Below are positions 10,025 to 20,628 of a stretch of DNA of 64,000 bases, in pieces. This DNA is from Platycnemis pennipes. Lineage: Eukaryota; Arthropoda; Insecta; Odonata; Platycnemididae. How positions within the stretch are numbered: the first letter of the stretch is position 1; each line of letters begins with the position of its first letter. A model generated the notes under the pieces. The model did no database searches. It was not told the origin of the DNA and saw only the letters and a list, made by a program, of their open reading frames with translations. Made by a program: the position numbers and the translations under genes. The DNA lies in assembly GCA_933228895.1 (NCBI GenBank), contig OW121846.1, positions 111,369,054 to 111,433,053 of the forward strand. The letters run 5' to 3'.

Positions 10025-10560
10025 TTATTCAGAATCACACCCACGGTCTCGCTTCCACTAATAGTATCCTAAAATTTCTACTTCAAGTCAACTTGGTGTG
10101 CAGGCACACTCCTCAATGTTGGAATTACTTCTTTGGAACACGTTGTACCTATACCGCTTAAAACCACATCAAGGAGTATCTATATAACCTCAGAATCTCA
10201 AAATAGTTTTCTGAGACACGCTGAAAAGTAATACCACCTTTGCAGGTAAAATATGAACATCTATTTGACTCGTTGTAGGGATTTTAGGACGTAGAGTAGA
10301 AGCGAGAATGTAGTTGAGATTCTGTATATGGCCTAACCATATAGGTACAGAACTAAAGTCTCACTTCTACTGCTTGCGTCTTAAATCTCTGCTATGAGTT
10401 CAAAAGGATATGCAGATTCTCCTCAGTATGATTCGAAGCGGTAAGCAGCGTGGTAATACCAACTTTTTTAGGATGAACCTGCACACCAATTTCACTAAAA
10501 GTAGAGATTTTAGGTCGGCAGCAGTGGAAAGGAGACTGTAGTTGTTTTGAATATGAACCT
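10025..10560. repeat. Large imperfect palindrome (foldback element)
   Basis: Left- and right-arm segments pair across a centre at about 10333, e.g. CTTGGTGTGCAGG (left) with CCTGCACACCAATT (right), and the inner pair GTAGAAGCGAG with CTCACTTCTAC. The centre is nearly perfect: TCTGTATATGG opposes CCATATAGGTACAGA. The left arm has about 85 extra bases (roughly 10180-10262). No coding capacity. This could be a foldback DNA element or the product of an inverted duplication. Confidence 0.65.
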
Positions 10561-12152
10561 TAGGATCGATGCTAGAAGATAGGAAGTCATCTTAGTCGTT
10601 TGAGTACCATAAAAGTATATTCTGCTTGTATCACTACATTACGGGATTAGCGGAAAGGTTTGGGAGTGGGAGGATTCCTAGCGGCAATCATATCATTTGG
10701 TAGTTAAAATGTGACCGAAACCGTCGTAGCCTACCATATCATGCCACGGTCTGAATGGACAATGGGTGACCGAAAAAAGATAATCTTCAATATTGGAATC
10801 GCCTTCGGAAACAATGCGCTTATTCCACTTTGCATTTACTCTTTCTTGATGAAATGCAAATCTGGTTTGGTAGAAAAAAATATTTATTTTGTAATATAAT
10901 GTAACATTATCGCGTCGAAGTTTACCAATTTTCCCTTTACTTGAACTTTATGCGAACAAAATCTCAGTTATGGAAGAATAATAAAGAGTTGTTAATTTCA
11001 TCCATCATGGACGGAAATTGGATGACCCTTCCGTGTTGAAGGACTGAGTGTAAATTAAAACATCCTCAATTCGGATGCGATTTACAAGAGCTATGCGGAA
11101 CAAATTCGATTTCCTGCCAACACAAAGTTAGCTGGACCACTAGCGGAGCATGGTATATATGAAATTAGTTGCAAAGCATTCAGTAAATGCCCACGAGGTC
11201 AGCGCTGCTTAGGCGTGTATCGCTCACGCACTTAACGTGGATTGAACTCCAAATACGTAAGCAATGGAACAATCCATTTACTAAGGGAGCCAATAATGAT
11301 GCTGTTGTTGTAGATTGGAAGTTGCTTTCTGGTGGGCATCATAACCGGTTGAGGATGGTTGCCACTTTTGCTTGAAAGCTAGCTTGGATAGGAGTGTTGA
11401 ACATGCCAAGGTAAGAAATTGGTCATATATGCCTGGCATATGAGCGAGGAGATACTGAAACATTTCTAAGCCGCATCTTCTATTTGTAACTCGTGAACTT
11501 CTCGTGAACTTTTGAAGTGGGTCTTCTGCTCAATTACGCAAAGATTTATTGAGCCTGTTCACAGTTTTACGAAACTTAAATCAGTCAAATTTGGATTAAG
11601 GCAGAACGAGCTTCTACAATCGCAATCACTGTTCATCGAAACGGCTGCATGGAAATGTTTACTTTAGAAGCTGGTGGAGAAATTAGTTCTCGCTCACATA
11701 AGGTAAATTTAACTGCGAGGATATGGTGAACTTCTTAGAATAAATGGAATTGGAATGAAAAATGTATGAATACTCTTTCATCAAGTTGAGGATGTCCCCA
11801 CCTTTTCCGGTGCATCTTATAACGCTTGCTGTCTGGGTTGGTAAACCAATGGGCGGTTGCTTCTGCAAGTGACATGAGAATATTGTTGAAATTTTCATTT
11901 AATACAAGAACAAAACTTTGTGTCACAGATTCGAGGCACATTGAATTGGATTGTCAAGGCCGAGAATTAGTAGAACTTAATGAGGGAAAAGGAAAATTAA
12001 AAGAAAACTTAAGCAATAAACTGTAACATGAAAGCATATTTCAACCAGTGGAACGCTTATGTTTTCTTTGTGGTTTCCTTTTAAGGTACATTTACTGAAT
12101 CACTTGTTTTATTTAAGAACATTTACTGAATCACTTTTTTATGCATGATGTG
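10561..12152. other. No recognisable feature
   Basis: Only short open frames without motifs. An 18-base direct repeat (ACATTTACTGAATCACTT at about 12089 and 12119) lies just before the next CR1 copy. Confidence 0.4.
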
Positions 12153-12619
12153 TACATCTACATCTACATAATACCCTGAAAGCCACCATAAAGGTGTGTA
12201 TCAGGGGGTGAACTCTCACCAAACATGCACTACATATCATGCATAAAATTTGTAATTGAAAATTAATATAGCAAAGCATACATGCGAAAACATGCAGTTA
12301 GTTGGGTTAGCTTTAAGTCCTTATACATACATGCAGCTACCAATGTTATCCATTGCTACACTCATACTGGATATATTTACCGTTATTCAAATCTCTAATA
12401 GTACGAGGAAAAAAGGACATTTTGAATCTGTCAGTTCTGCAATCAATTTCTCTAATTTTGTGATTATGGTCCAGTCTACCATAGTAAGTTGGGGTCCGCA
12501 AATTTTTTTAAAAATCATCACTGGAAATATGGTCTTGGAATTTATTTAAGAAATTAAGTCTAAATTTCAACCTGCGATCTGACAATGATTCCCAATTTAA
12601 TTCATTTAATAGGCTGGTT
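12153..12619 (-). mobile_element. CR1-like LINE copy, 5' truncated
   Basis: Same 3' tail as its relatives (ACATCTACATCTACATAATA) and 3' UTR, extending to the segment around TTTAATTCATTTAATAGGCT. Here it meets a second tail in the opposite orientation. It holds no intact reading frame. Confidence 0.75.
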
Positions 12620-12620
12620 G

Positions 12621-12704
12621 ATGTGTAGTGCATGTTTGGTGAGAAATCACCCACTGCCACACACCTTTGTGGTGGCTTGCAGGGTATTACGTGGATGTAG
12701 ATGT
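12621..12704 (+). repeat. CR1-like 3' tail fragment, plus orientation
   Basis: Only the last ~84 bases of the CR1-like family are present: AGTGCATGTTTGGTGAG, the CCACTGCCACACACC hairpin region, and the GGATGTAGATG end. It lies head-to-head against the minus copy. Confidence 0.7.
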
Positions 12705-13518
12705 TTTGTTGTAAACTGTGACTTCCCGATTCCAGGTACTCCTTGCGTTACGTTCCGCTTATACTTATTACGTCACCACACTTGATCCTTCGATGGGATC
12801 AACAAACACATACCTAAGGTTATACGTACATAATTCTCGGGGTGGAGGTGAATATGTGCCGAATACTTTGTTTCCCAGTCCGAGTACAAGGCTTTTAGGT
12901 TTGAAGGGAAGCCGCCACTTGAGGAGTTACCTCATTCAGGTAGGAGAGGAAGACATTTTTTTTCAGCAGTCTGAGAGAGATTCCCTACATCTCCTTTTAT
13001 AAGCACGTTGCGACCTCGTAGTTTGGAATTTTCTCGGTGGCTTTTTTTTTCGGGACAGGCATCTTGAAAGCAGGCGTTCACCTCACTCTCTCCACTGAAG
13101 CGACGGAAATATTCCACCACGGGACGTAGGACCAAGGCCACGTGATTACCCTGTCTGTGATGGAAACAAACATAAATGCCTGGCCGAGCCTTGCTCCCGG
13201 AGGGGCAGGAGTACGCGGAGACACCTTTTCGCTTGCGGCCAGGAAATAATCCGGTCCAACCAGCCCTATTGAGAGGGTACTTTTCCCTAGGAAGAAATTC
13301 AGTGCAGGATTCTGTTTGAGCAAAGAGATGGGGATGTTTTCAACGCTATTGCATTTGCAAAAAGTGGTGCGAAATATTTCTTCGTAATCCCGTGACCTTG
13401 AACGGAACAGCTTTTTCTCAATTTAAAGTTTCGGGCTTGACTTCATGGAACTGCTTTGCATGAGGAGAATTACAACTTTGTACGTTCCACATTTTAGCTT
13501 TTTCTCTTTTCTCTAAAG
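12705..13518. other. No recognisable feature
   Basis: Several short open frames on both strands without known motifs. Confidence 0.4.
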
Positions 13519-13833
13519 TGAATATTGTAGGAAATGGTATAAGGGTCCGCCAGACAAATAAGATTAGAGAGATAGATTGTCGTACCGATAGACTCAAAAT
13601 TACATTTTTCCCCCGAACTCTAAGGGAACAGATTAGGCAGCATAGCAAAGGAATAGGTAGGGGAAATATTTTAGAGTATTCTGTAGTGCATGATGCATGT
13701 ATTAACCCCTTAAATACTATAGATACCAACAATCTAGTTGCTTGTTTGCATGCTAGTAGTGCATGCTTGGTGATCTTCACCCCCTGCCACACACCCTCGC
13801 GGTGGCTTGCAGAGTATCGTGTAGATGTAGATA
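13519..13833 (+). mobile_element. CR1-like LINE, subfamily B, 3' fragment
   Basis: Starts in the last residues of the reverse transcriptase (NKIREIDCRTDRLKITFFPR), continues through a 3' UTR that differs from the main family (ATAGCAAAGGAATAGGTAGG, GTGCATGATGCATGTATTAA), then joins the shared tail (CCCCTGCCACACACCCTCG) and the GTAGATGTAGAT end. The copy at 55.5-56.8 kb shares this subfamily 3' UTR. Confidence 0.75.
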
Positions 13834-14171
13834 ATTATGACCTGCCTTAAAACGGAGCAAAAAGGAATGAACCTCTCTGCACTCATACTCTCTTACACTG
13901 CTATTGCCCCATTAATAATTTCACCACTAAGGTCTTGGGATATTAACTAACTTGCGATTAATATGGTGTTCTGTCTGTGAGAACTAGTAGTGGTCTACTA
14001 GATACGTGTTATTACGTCCTGCATGCCTCCTTGAGGACACAGGAGAAAGGAAATCTTGGCCTCGCGTGTCCATTTGGGAATATCCTGGCCACGTCATTCG
14101 AGGTGGTGAAATAGTCGTCACTAAAACTTGGCTTTCATCTGCTTCCTTCAGAATGACAACCTCTCTAGTAT

Positions 14172-14400
14172 ATGAGGCTAACTATAACCTTGCGAGAGTC
14201 GTGAGTACCTTAGTGGTTGAATGAAACATTTGCTATTCATCGTAGAGGGTCGGTATTCGGATACTCGTCGGGGTATACATCCGGGTGCTCGTATTCAGAA
14301 GTATTTATCTAGGTTTTCAATCAATCGCTGAGGCTCTTACATAGCTGTACTTGTATCCGCTCGGGTACTCATCCTTTAGTCGAGGTATTCATGTTCTTGC
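14172..14400 (+). repeat. Degenerate minisatellite element, copy 1
   Basis: A leader containing AGTACCTTAGTGGTTGAATG is followed by loosely repeated ~17-22 base units around GGGTACTCATTCGG (for example GTATTCGGATACTCGTCGGG and CGCTCGGGTACTCATCC). The same leader and unit type occur in the opposite orientation at 45400-45810, so this is a dispersed repeat, not a single-locus satellite. It has no coding potential. Confidence 0.55.
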
Positions 14401-14489
14401 AATGAAAGTAATTAGTTTCAGTATTTGCATTTAATAAATGTATATCTTTTATGCATCAACGATTTGGGTACCGTAATTAGTATTACGTT

Positions 14490-14830
14490 TTGAATTAATG
14501 CAGATGACGTGGTAGTGTAATGTGGTATATCAAATGAATAAGATAGAGAATCACTTAGCAAGGATTTAGATGAAATTGAAGAGTGATACAAATATAGCAG
14601 TTAGAAATATACCTAAAATATGTGTAGCAATTAATTTTCGGCTGAGGAATAGTTCGTAAGAGTGATGCTATACTATCATTAAATTGAAAAATGAAAGCGT
14701 TGAATACATAAGGTACTAAGGTGTTAAAATTACAAAAGATTTATTGTGGGGGAGACACATCCGGGAAATACGCGGCGGCCAACCCAAGAGAAAGCTAGGA
14801 TTTATTGAGAGTATTAGAGAAATCTAGCAG
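14490..14830 (+). pseudogene. Highly decayed CR1-like reverse transcriptase fragment
   Basis: The translation keeps the order of CR1 landmarks despite many stops: NADDVVV (the FADD catalytic motif region), then about 70 codons later a match to the segment KYLGIRLTHDLSWGKHIREI of the main copy, then QPKRKLGFIESI. It is an old copy. Neither end nor the tail is recognisable. Confidence 0.6.
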
Positions 14831-15329
14831 CTGTACTTAAAGCCACTGAGTGCGTCCATCGGGTTGACCTATAGGTATAGAGGTTTGCTGCGAAATAAGC
14901 GAGTTTACTCTTCACATAAGCAGTTGTGGACAAAAAGAGACGGAATACCAAGGTGTTATTGGTCTATGCTTGGATAAGGTAGGCGTTTTAAATGATACAG
15001 AAACCTGTGAAGATGCCGCCGTGACTTGGTGACGGGAGGCCGCCATCAATTACGGATTCTATTATCTGGAGAAGAGAGCAGCTGCTTTTCTCCATATGAA
15101 TGTAGGTGGAGACCACAATAGTTGTTACAGCGACAATCATTTCACTACAAGCATGGTAACATTTACTTTAACGGCTGTAGAATGCGATGTTAAAGACAAG
15201 GGCTAACCATCACATTATCATCCCGAGGAGTCACAGATACTCCATTCTTTTCTTTTTATCAATACGTGATAGAACCGTCTAACAAAAAATATACCGGGGG
15301 TAAATCTCCCCCAATTCGGATCTACGGGC

Positions 15330-15612
15330 TTAGACTACCCGAGAGAGTAAATCAGTCAATTGTGATAAAACGTTTAAGGTAGGAACAGGGAACGTGAGAT
15401 CACTTTAGAATAGACCTTGGCGTACTAGGAATTAGCGAAATGAAGTGGTCCGAAGAAAGAGACGTTTAAAGTGGAAGATACCGGATTACATACACAATGT
15501 ATTTAAATGGTAGTGCTGGAGTAGAGCTAATGCTCAGAAAGAACATCAGGATGCATTTGACGAGCTTCCTACAGTAAAGCAAAAGGATAATGAAGGTACA
15601 TACCGTAGTGGT
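15330..15612 (+). pseudogene. RTE-like endonuclease, N-terminal part (interrupted copy)
   Basis: Encodes the start of a LINE apurinic-type endonuclease: VGTGNVRSL (the Asn-containing first motif of this nuclease fold), then ILGISEMKWSEERD with the catalytic Glu, then AGVELMLRKNIRMHLTSF. The last part aligns with the opening of the better RTE-like copy at 31.8 kb. There is at least one stop. The sequence breaks at 15612-15620, where a minus-strand CR1 copy begins; the next part of the same protein is found again from 17180. Confidence 0.65.
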
Positions 15613-15619
15613 GAAGGTT

Positions 15620-16677
15620 TCATCTACATCCACATAATACTCTGCAAGCCACCATAAAGGTGTGTGGAAGCGGGTGAATTCTCACCAAACATGCACTACA
15701 TATCATGCATAAAAAAGGATTAGTATTTATATACTGTTCTAAACTTCACTGTTTAAAAAAGATAAAAATAGCAAAGCAAACATGCTGTTAGTTCGGTTAG
15801 CTTCAAGTCCTTATACCAACATGCAGCTACCAATGTTATCCAGTGCTACACTCGTACTGGATATATTTACCGTTATTCATATCCCTAATTGTACGAAGAA
15901 AAAAGGACATTTTGAATCTGTCAGTTCGGCAATCAAATTTCTCTAATTTTGTGATCATGGTCCAATCTACCATAGTAAGTTGGGGTTCGCAAAATATTTT
16001 TAACATCATCACTGAAAATATGGTCTTGGAATTTGTTTAAGAGATTAAGCCTAAATTTCAACCTGCGATCTGACAATGATTTCCAATTTAATTCATTTAA
16101 TAGACTGGTTACGCTAATAAGGTTATCGTACCCTCCCTTTACAAATCTTGCCGATCTTTGCTGCACACGTTCAAGTTCGTTATTTAGACCAATTTCGTAG
16201 GGATCCCATACACTGGCAGAATATTCCAAATGAGGACTAACATGGGAAAAGTAGCTGATTTCTCGTACATGATCGTCACACTTACCCAGTACTCTTTTGA
16301 TGAATCCCAGTTTACGATTCGCTTGACCCATTATTTCACGTATGTGTTTATCCCAGGAAAGATCATGTGTTAGTCTTATTCCAAGATATTTAATGGATTC
16401 CACGTTTGTTAATTCATTATTACTTATTTTGTAAGTGCTAGGACGAGAGCTATTCTTTTTCCAAAAATTAATTTCAGGACACTTTTTAAAGTTTAATCCT
16501 AACTGCTATGTATCACACCAATTTTCAATTGCTCGTAGGTCATCATTTAAATAATCTTTAAGTATTGGGCATAGAATTTCCCTGTAAACTACTGCGTCAT
16601 CGGCAAACAGACGACGCTTACTTTTTACCACCTTATTGATATCATTTATGTACCAAAGGAACAGGAGTGGAAAAAAT
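15620..16677 (-). mobile_element. CR1-like LINE copy, 5' truncated (1.06 kb)
   Basis: The tail is at 15620 (CATCTACATCCACATAATAC) and the 5' break is near 16677, inside the segment PLLFLLYIND. Minus frame 16506-16677 holds the FADD motif region (LFADDAVVYREI). Minus frame 15933-16403 runs YLGIRLTHDLSWDKHIREI through to the C-terminal HDHKIREI. This is the least damaged reverse transcriptase C-terminal half after the main copy, but a frameshift and stops separate the two frames. It sits between the two halves of the RTE-like endonuclease. Confidence 0.85.
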
Positions 16678-17175
16678 AAAATTATTATAACAGATTTATC
16701 TGTATTGATGAATACGCAAATTAAAATTCTTAACCATTCATTGCACACGTATATGTTTGCCCTACGTGTCTTATCAACTTTACCTAATCGACCTGACGAA
16801 CTACTATTGACGACGGTTACCTAGCGCTTCTTCGGTTAAAGTATCGCAAACAGAGAGTGATGATGAAATGCATTTTATGTAATTGCACTAGTCATTTTTC
16901 TCGTTCATTCAAAAAGAAATTCCTAATCTACATTCCTATCCTAGCATTCACGTATTTTATACGACCTATTCCAGTCAACTGTGTGACGCTTTCAGATAAA
17001 AAATAAAGGTAATGAACCAAGGTTTCACACTTAATGAATGATCTCTAGTTGTACCTCGCTTGCTACAGATTCGCAATACGCCTACCAGCAATTTACATTT
17101 AAGGCCTGCCTAATCTATCATCCTTTGATGTACGACCTTACATTTATTCCTATTAAATGTGTTTAATTCCTATTA
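16678..17175. other. No recognisable feature
   Basis: AT-rich spacer between the CR1 copy and the second half of the RTE-like fragment. It includes a short tandem duplication near 17148-17180 (ATTCCTATTAAATGT twice). Confidence 0.4.
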
Positions 17176-17179
17176 AATG

Positions 17180-17700
17180 TTTACATGTGTACGTTCGACT
17201 ACGAAGATGAAGAAGCTGAAAACGTCTACGAAGATATCAAGGAATGTATAAAACAGATAAGAGGAGAAGAATTATTAGTAATATATACGTAATTATTTTA
17301 GGAGATTGGAACGCTGTCGTCGGCGAAGGTCAAGATGGAAGAAAAGCTGGAAAATACGGATCCATCTTCATTAGTCAGCAATGCTGAGATTGGTTTGTCT
17401 CAGCTCTCCACTGAATTATTCTATCAGCTAAGTAAAATATGGACTGAAAAACCGAAATGAAAGACAAGAAAAACTTAAAAAATCTGCACAAAGCACAAGC
17501 CAGTGGTTGGAAATACATTGCTTAAGAACCACAACCGAAGAAGATACACGTGGAAAATGCCAGAGGTTAGGAGGTTCCAAATAGACTACATATTAATGAA
17601 GTAGGAACCAGGTGAAGGAGTGCAATAGCATTTGGACTGTAATAAAGAATTAGACACAGCAGTATGGGACTTTCGGATGAACAAGATATCTGTATCATAG
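17180..17700 (+). pseudogene. RTE-like endonuclease, C-terminal part (interrupted copy)
   Basis: Continues the endonuclease of 15330-15612. It matches the 31.8-kb copy from the region DYKDEEVKDVYE (here DYEDEEAENVYEDI), through the nucleotide sequence coding GDWNAVVGEG (GGAGATTGGAACGCTGTCGT), to the segment YTWKMPG and the 'KNDYILVKQ' region. Stops and frameshifts are frequent. A 74-bp insertion (17360-17433) interrupts it. Confidence 0.65.
17360..17433. mobile_element. Small insertion with apparent target duplication
   Basis: Absent from the aligned RTE-like copy at 32 kb. It is flanked by AAAATACGG (17351-17359) and AAAATATGG (17434-17442), an apparent 9-bp target-site duplication with one difference. 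The insert contains a perfect hairpin, CTGAGA ... TCTCAG. It may be a SINE or MITE fragment; the family is not recognised. Confidence 0.5.
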
Positions 17701-17789
17701 CAATAGCAGACAAGTTCACTTTGTAGAATATCTACATGCTTACAAATAAAATAAATTAGGTTGAGTTCCACAAGATTATGATTATTAAG

Positions 17790-17828
17790 CACTGGACTGG
17801 TTTCGACCTCTTCAAGTCTTTAAAGTAA
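17790..17828 (-). ncRNA. Degenerate hammerhead-like motif (H2)
   Basis: On the minus strand: CTTGAAGA (CUGAAGA with one extra base), GGTC, GAAA, ACCAGT, then C at the cleavage position. Helix II is too short here for a stable fold. On the plus side it is followed by a TATATATAAGG box (about 17859) and a long purine-rich tract (17872-17965), the same layout as the motif at 20629-20662. Probably a decayed Penelope-like terminal repeat. Confidence 0.35.
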
Positions 17829-18013
17829 GCGTAATGACTCAGGATGCCCACTTCTGGGTATATATAAGGAGCGCGAGGGAGAGAGAAGGAATTTGAAGAA
17901 AGAAGGGGGTGAGGGTAACCAAGGAGAGGGGAGGGGGGCAGGAAAGCAAGGCCAAGGGAGGGAGTAAACAGCCAAACCACTGCTGATTAGAGGCTCAAGG
18001 GCAAATTAAAGGA

Positions 18014-18244
18014 CTAAGGGGATGGTGGCCGGGGAACAGGTACTGGATAAATGCGGGAGAGATTAAAAGGGACATGAGTTAAAAAATCGTCTTCATAAAT
18101 ATTAAAATTTGATAAAATTGAAAAGTTTTTTATAGAACTTAGCTTTCTGCTCTTGTCACATGCATGTAAAATATTTGGAGTTAACTCTGAAGAGTGATCA
18201 TTATCATTTAAATGTAATTCAAACATGTGCCAGTCTCTTTCCAA
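18014..18244 (-). pseudogene. Probable Penelope-like element C-terminal fragment
   Basis: A minus frame of 76 residues contains DWHMFELHLNDND and, further on, ILHACDKSRKLSSIKNFSI. In my judgement this resembles the poorly conserved C-terminal part of Penelope-like polyproteins. The context supports it: a degenerate hammerhead-like motif lies downstream, and Penelope-like N-terminal and reverse transcriptase fragments lie upstream on the same strand (19300-20097). At 18240 it joins a CR1 fragment. The assignment rests on motif memory and order and is moderate. Confidence 0.4.
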
Positions 18245-19190
18245 GTTATTTAATGGATTCCACGTTTATCAATTTATTATTCCTTATGTAGTAAGTGCTG
18301 GGAGGTGAACTGTTACTTTCTGAAAAATTCATTATTACACATTTGATCTAAGTCAATTCCAATTGCCAAGCATCAAGCACTTTTCAATTGCGCCTAGGTC
18401 AGCACTAAAAGACTTTTTTTATCGTTGGGGCTTCGAATTTCCCTGTGCATTACTAGGTCATCAGCAAATAGATGAAGTTTACTTTTTACTACCTTATTGA
18501 TATAATTTATGCACAGAAGGAGCAAGAGCGGACCTATTTCACTATCCCTGTGGTACACGCGAACTAAATTTAATGGCCGAGGTAACACCGTCCAAACAAC
18601 CCTTTGCACGCTATCGTGTAGAAAATCATTAACTCATGAAATAATATTACGGTCTAATCCATGAGATTTTAGGAATTAAATTTCTATGAGACACATTGCT
18701 AAAATATTTCTAGAAATTGAGAAATATAGCATCCACGGGAATAATGTTTTCACCCAGAAGATAAAATATCGTGAGAAAAGAGTGCGAGTCGAGTATCACA
18801 ATACATGTTCTTCCGGAAGCTATGCTAAACATTGGTCCTTATATCCTGGCTATCTAGGTGTGACATGACTGAACAGATCATTATATGTTCCTTGACCTTG
18901 CATGATATGGATCTGAGGGATATAGGTCAGCAGTTAACTGGCTGCTCCTTATCGCCACTTTTGAGTATGGGAGTTACATTGGCAGCTTTCTAATCCTTCG
19001 GTACTGCGTGTTCGGTCAGGGATTTATTAAATATTATTTACAGATAGGGATATATCTCGGAAGTTTACTCTGTATGCACGGGAGGGAATTTGATCAGGAC
19101 CAGGGGACTTGTTGAGACATTTCTTTAGGTACCTTATCTATACAATTACAAATATATCAATTGGTGGCATCAGCCCCTGAAAGAGGTCTG
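18240..19190 (-). pseudogene. Old CR1-like reverse transcriptase fragment
   Basis: Reading leftward, the translation keeps KSPGPDQIPS (about 19110), then AVPKDWKAANVTPILKSGDK, QPVNCRPISL, the HSFRK segment, DFLHDSVQRVV, GPLLLLLCINYINKVVKSK, and LFADDLVMHREI (about 18470). It therefore spans the reverse transcriptase from its N-terminal fingers to the FADD palm motif. Numerous stops and frameshifts mark it as older than the 15.6-kb and 47-kb copies. The 3' tail is missing: it stops mid-gene at 18240, beside a Penelope-like fragment. Confidence 0.7.
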
Positions 19191-19299
19191 GTAAGACGAA
19201 TGTTGAATCCTCTTATTGAATTTTACCTCCCTTATGTACGACCAAAAGACTTTTGAGTTTTCCTTTCATTGTTCCCCAAGTTTTTTTCTGTTGAAAAAT

Positions 19300-19597
19300 G
19301 ATTTAAATACATTTCTAAGGACTGGCTCTGCAGTGAAAAGTAGTAGTGTCGATTGTAGGCGCAATGAAAATCGTGTACGGATTGTTGGTGGTGAGGTGCA
19401 GTAAAATGGACCACTACAGGACGAATCGGGATATTTGGTTTGTGGGTTTTGGGAGCGCCGTAGTAGCCTAGGAGGCGCAGGGGATTATGCCGAATGAAGG
19501 GCCATTTCTTGCGTTCAGTCAATACATGTCTACAAGCCCGTGGTCCTGATTTAAGCCACGTTTGGAATCTGTTAGTCGGAACACATTGTAAAATCAT
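19300..19597 (-). pseudogene. Penelope-like reverse transcriptase fragment
   Basis: The minus frame contains LLGYYGAPKTHKPNIPIRPV, which matches the signature of the Penelope-like RT ('YGLPKIHK' followed by 'PLRPIV'). Upstream residues RHVLTERKKWPF fit the region before that motif. The catalytic YADD region was not found. Together with 19804-20097 it suggests a minus-strand Penelope-like element broken up by other insertions. Confidence 0.6.
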
Positions 19598-19803
19598 GAA
19601 TTGGGTGTCTGTAGTTTTAAACGTAAAACATTATCCATTAAATCAAATTAACATATTTGAAATAACAATGCGAATGTTTTTATCTCACTTAGTAATATCC
19701 ATATTTTGGCCTTTAATAGAATACATAAATTACTATTAAGTTTCATCACCGAATGTCTAGGAGGACATAAAAATCGGTAATTAGAGAAAGTATTTGTTAC
19801 CCG

Positions 19804-20097
19804 TTACGTAAAACCAATGGGTACACATTTAAGAGCTGAATCCGAATCAACCAGGAGGTTAAATGTACTGTTTATAGATAACGGCTGTGGCGGCGAACAT
19901 TTATAACTCTTATTCAGAATTTCCATTTCAATCGGAGAAAAGCAATGTTTTGAAAGAATTACTACTCTACTTGGAAACATCGGTCTTCCACTTCGCCCCT
20001 TCCCAGCGTTGACGTAGTAGCTAGTGAATTCACAAGAGGTTTTAGTTTTTTCTGCATTGTCTTGGGTTTCTTGAAAGCACAGCCTTTTCCTGCCTAA
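19804..20097 (-). pseudogene. Penelope-like element N-terminal region
   Basis: The minus frame reads VVILSKHCFSPIEMEILNKS, then KCSPPQ and VDSDSALKCVPI. This is the layout of the region ahead of the RT domain in Penelope-like polyproteins (a 'LS....E...L.KG..+.P' block followed by a helix). A CR1 3' tail is inserted at its upstream border. It lies in order with the RT fragment at 19300-19597 but separated by about 200 bases without matching sequence. Assignment is from motif memory. Confidence 0.45.
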
Positions 20098-20145
20098 ACA
20101 TCTACATAATACCCTGCCACCATAAAGGTGTGTGGCAGGGGAGTT
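20098..20145 (-). repeat. Isolated CR1-like 3' tail
   Basis: About 48 bases: ACATCTACATAATACCCTG, then CCACCATAAAGGTGTGTGGC. No further CR1 sequence follows. Confidence 0.7.
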
Positions 20146-20620
20146 GGGAGTCACGCCGAAGTACGTATAGCTATTTTCAATATCCTTCTCCAGAGCTGCT
20201 TACACAGCAACGACTCAGGCTAAGATGATTTGGGCTCGAGAAGAACTGAAGCGCTGGTCCAGTACCCGGGATTACCTCTCCCACTGCCTCTTTATCCTAT
20301 ACTTAGATTTGTTCAGCCGTCTACACCGATGTTTGTGGAGCTACCTCCATGACTAGGTGAAAAGTGATTCCAGTACCATCGCCTACAAGAAAATAGGCAT
20401 TTCAACTAGTTGAGATAACAATTCACTTAATTTCATCATGAATGAAAAGTTAAGCTTTGTAAATTCACGATAAATTTTAGTATATACGACCATGGTTTTG
20501 AAGGTTTACGTCATTTTCAACTAAAAATTCAGTAAAATCAAAGTCCGAAGCATTGACATGGTGGAAGGTTGTCATGATGTGTATTAATGAGTACTCTTAG
20601 TCACTTCCACAGAATTTTAT
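20146..20620. other. No recognisable feature
   Basis: Nothing recognised. It lies between Penelope-like fragments and a hammerhead-like motif, so it may be decayed Penelope-like sequence. Confidence 0.3.
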
Positions 20621-20628
20621 TTCACAAA

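Noticed and set aside
10025..10560. microRNA precursor
   Set aside because: Far too long and imperfectly paired for a single precursor; foldback element is more likely.
12089..12137. 18-bp direct repeat as a target-site duplication
   Set aside because: The copies are only 12 bases apart and flank nothing that looks like an element.
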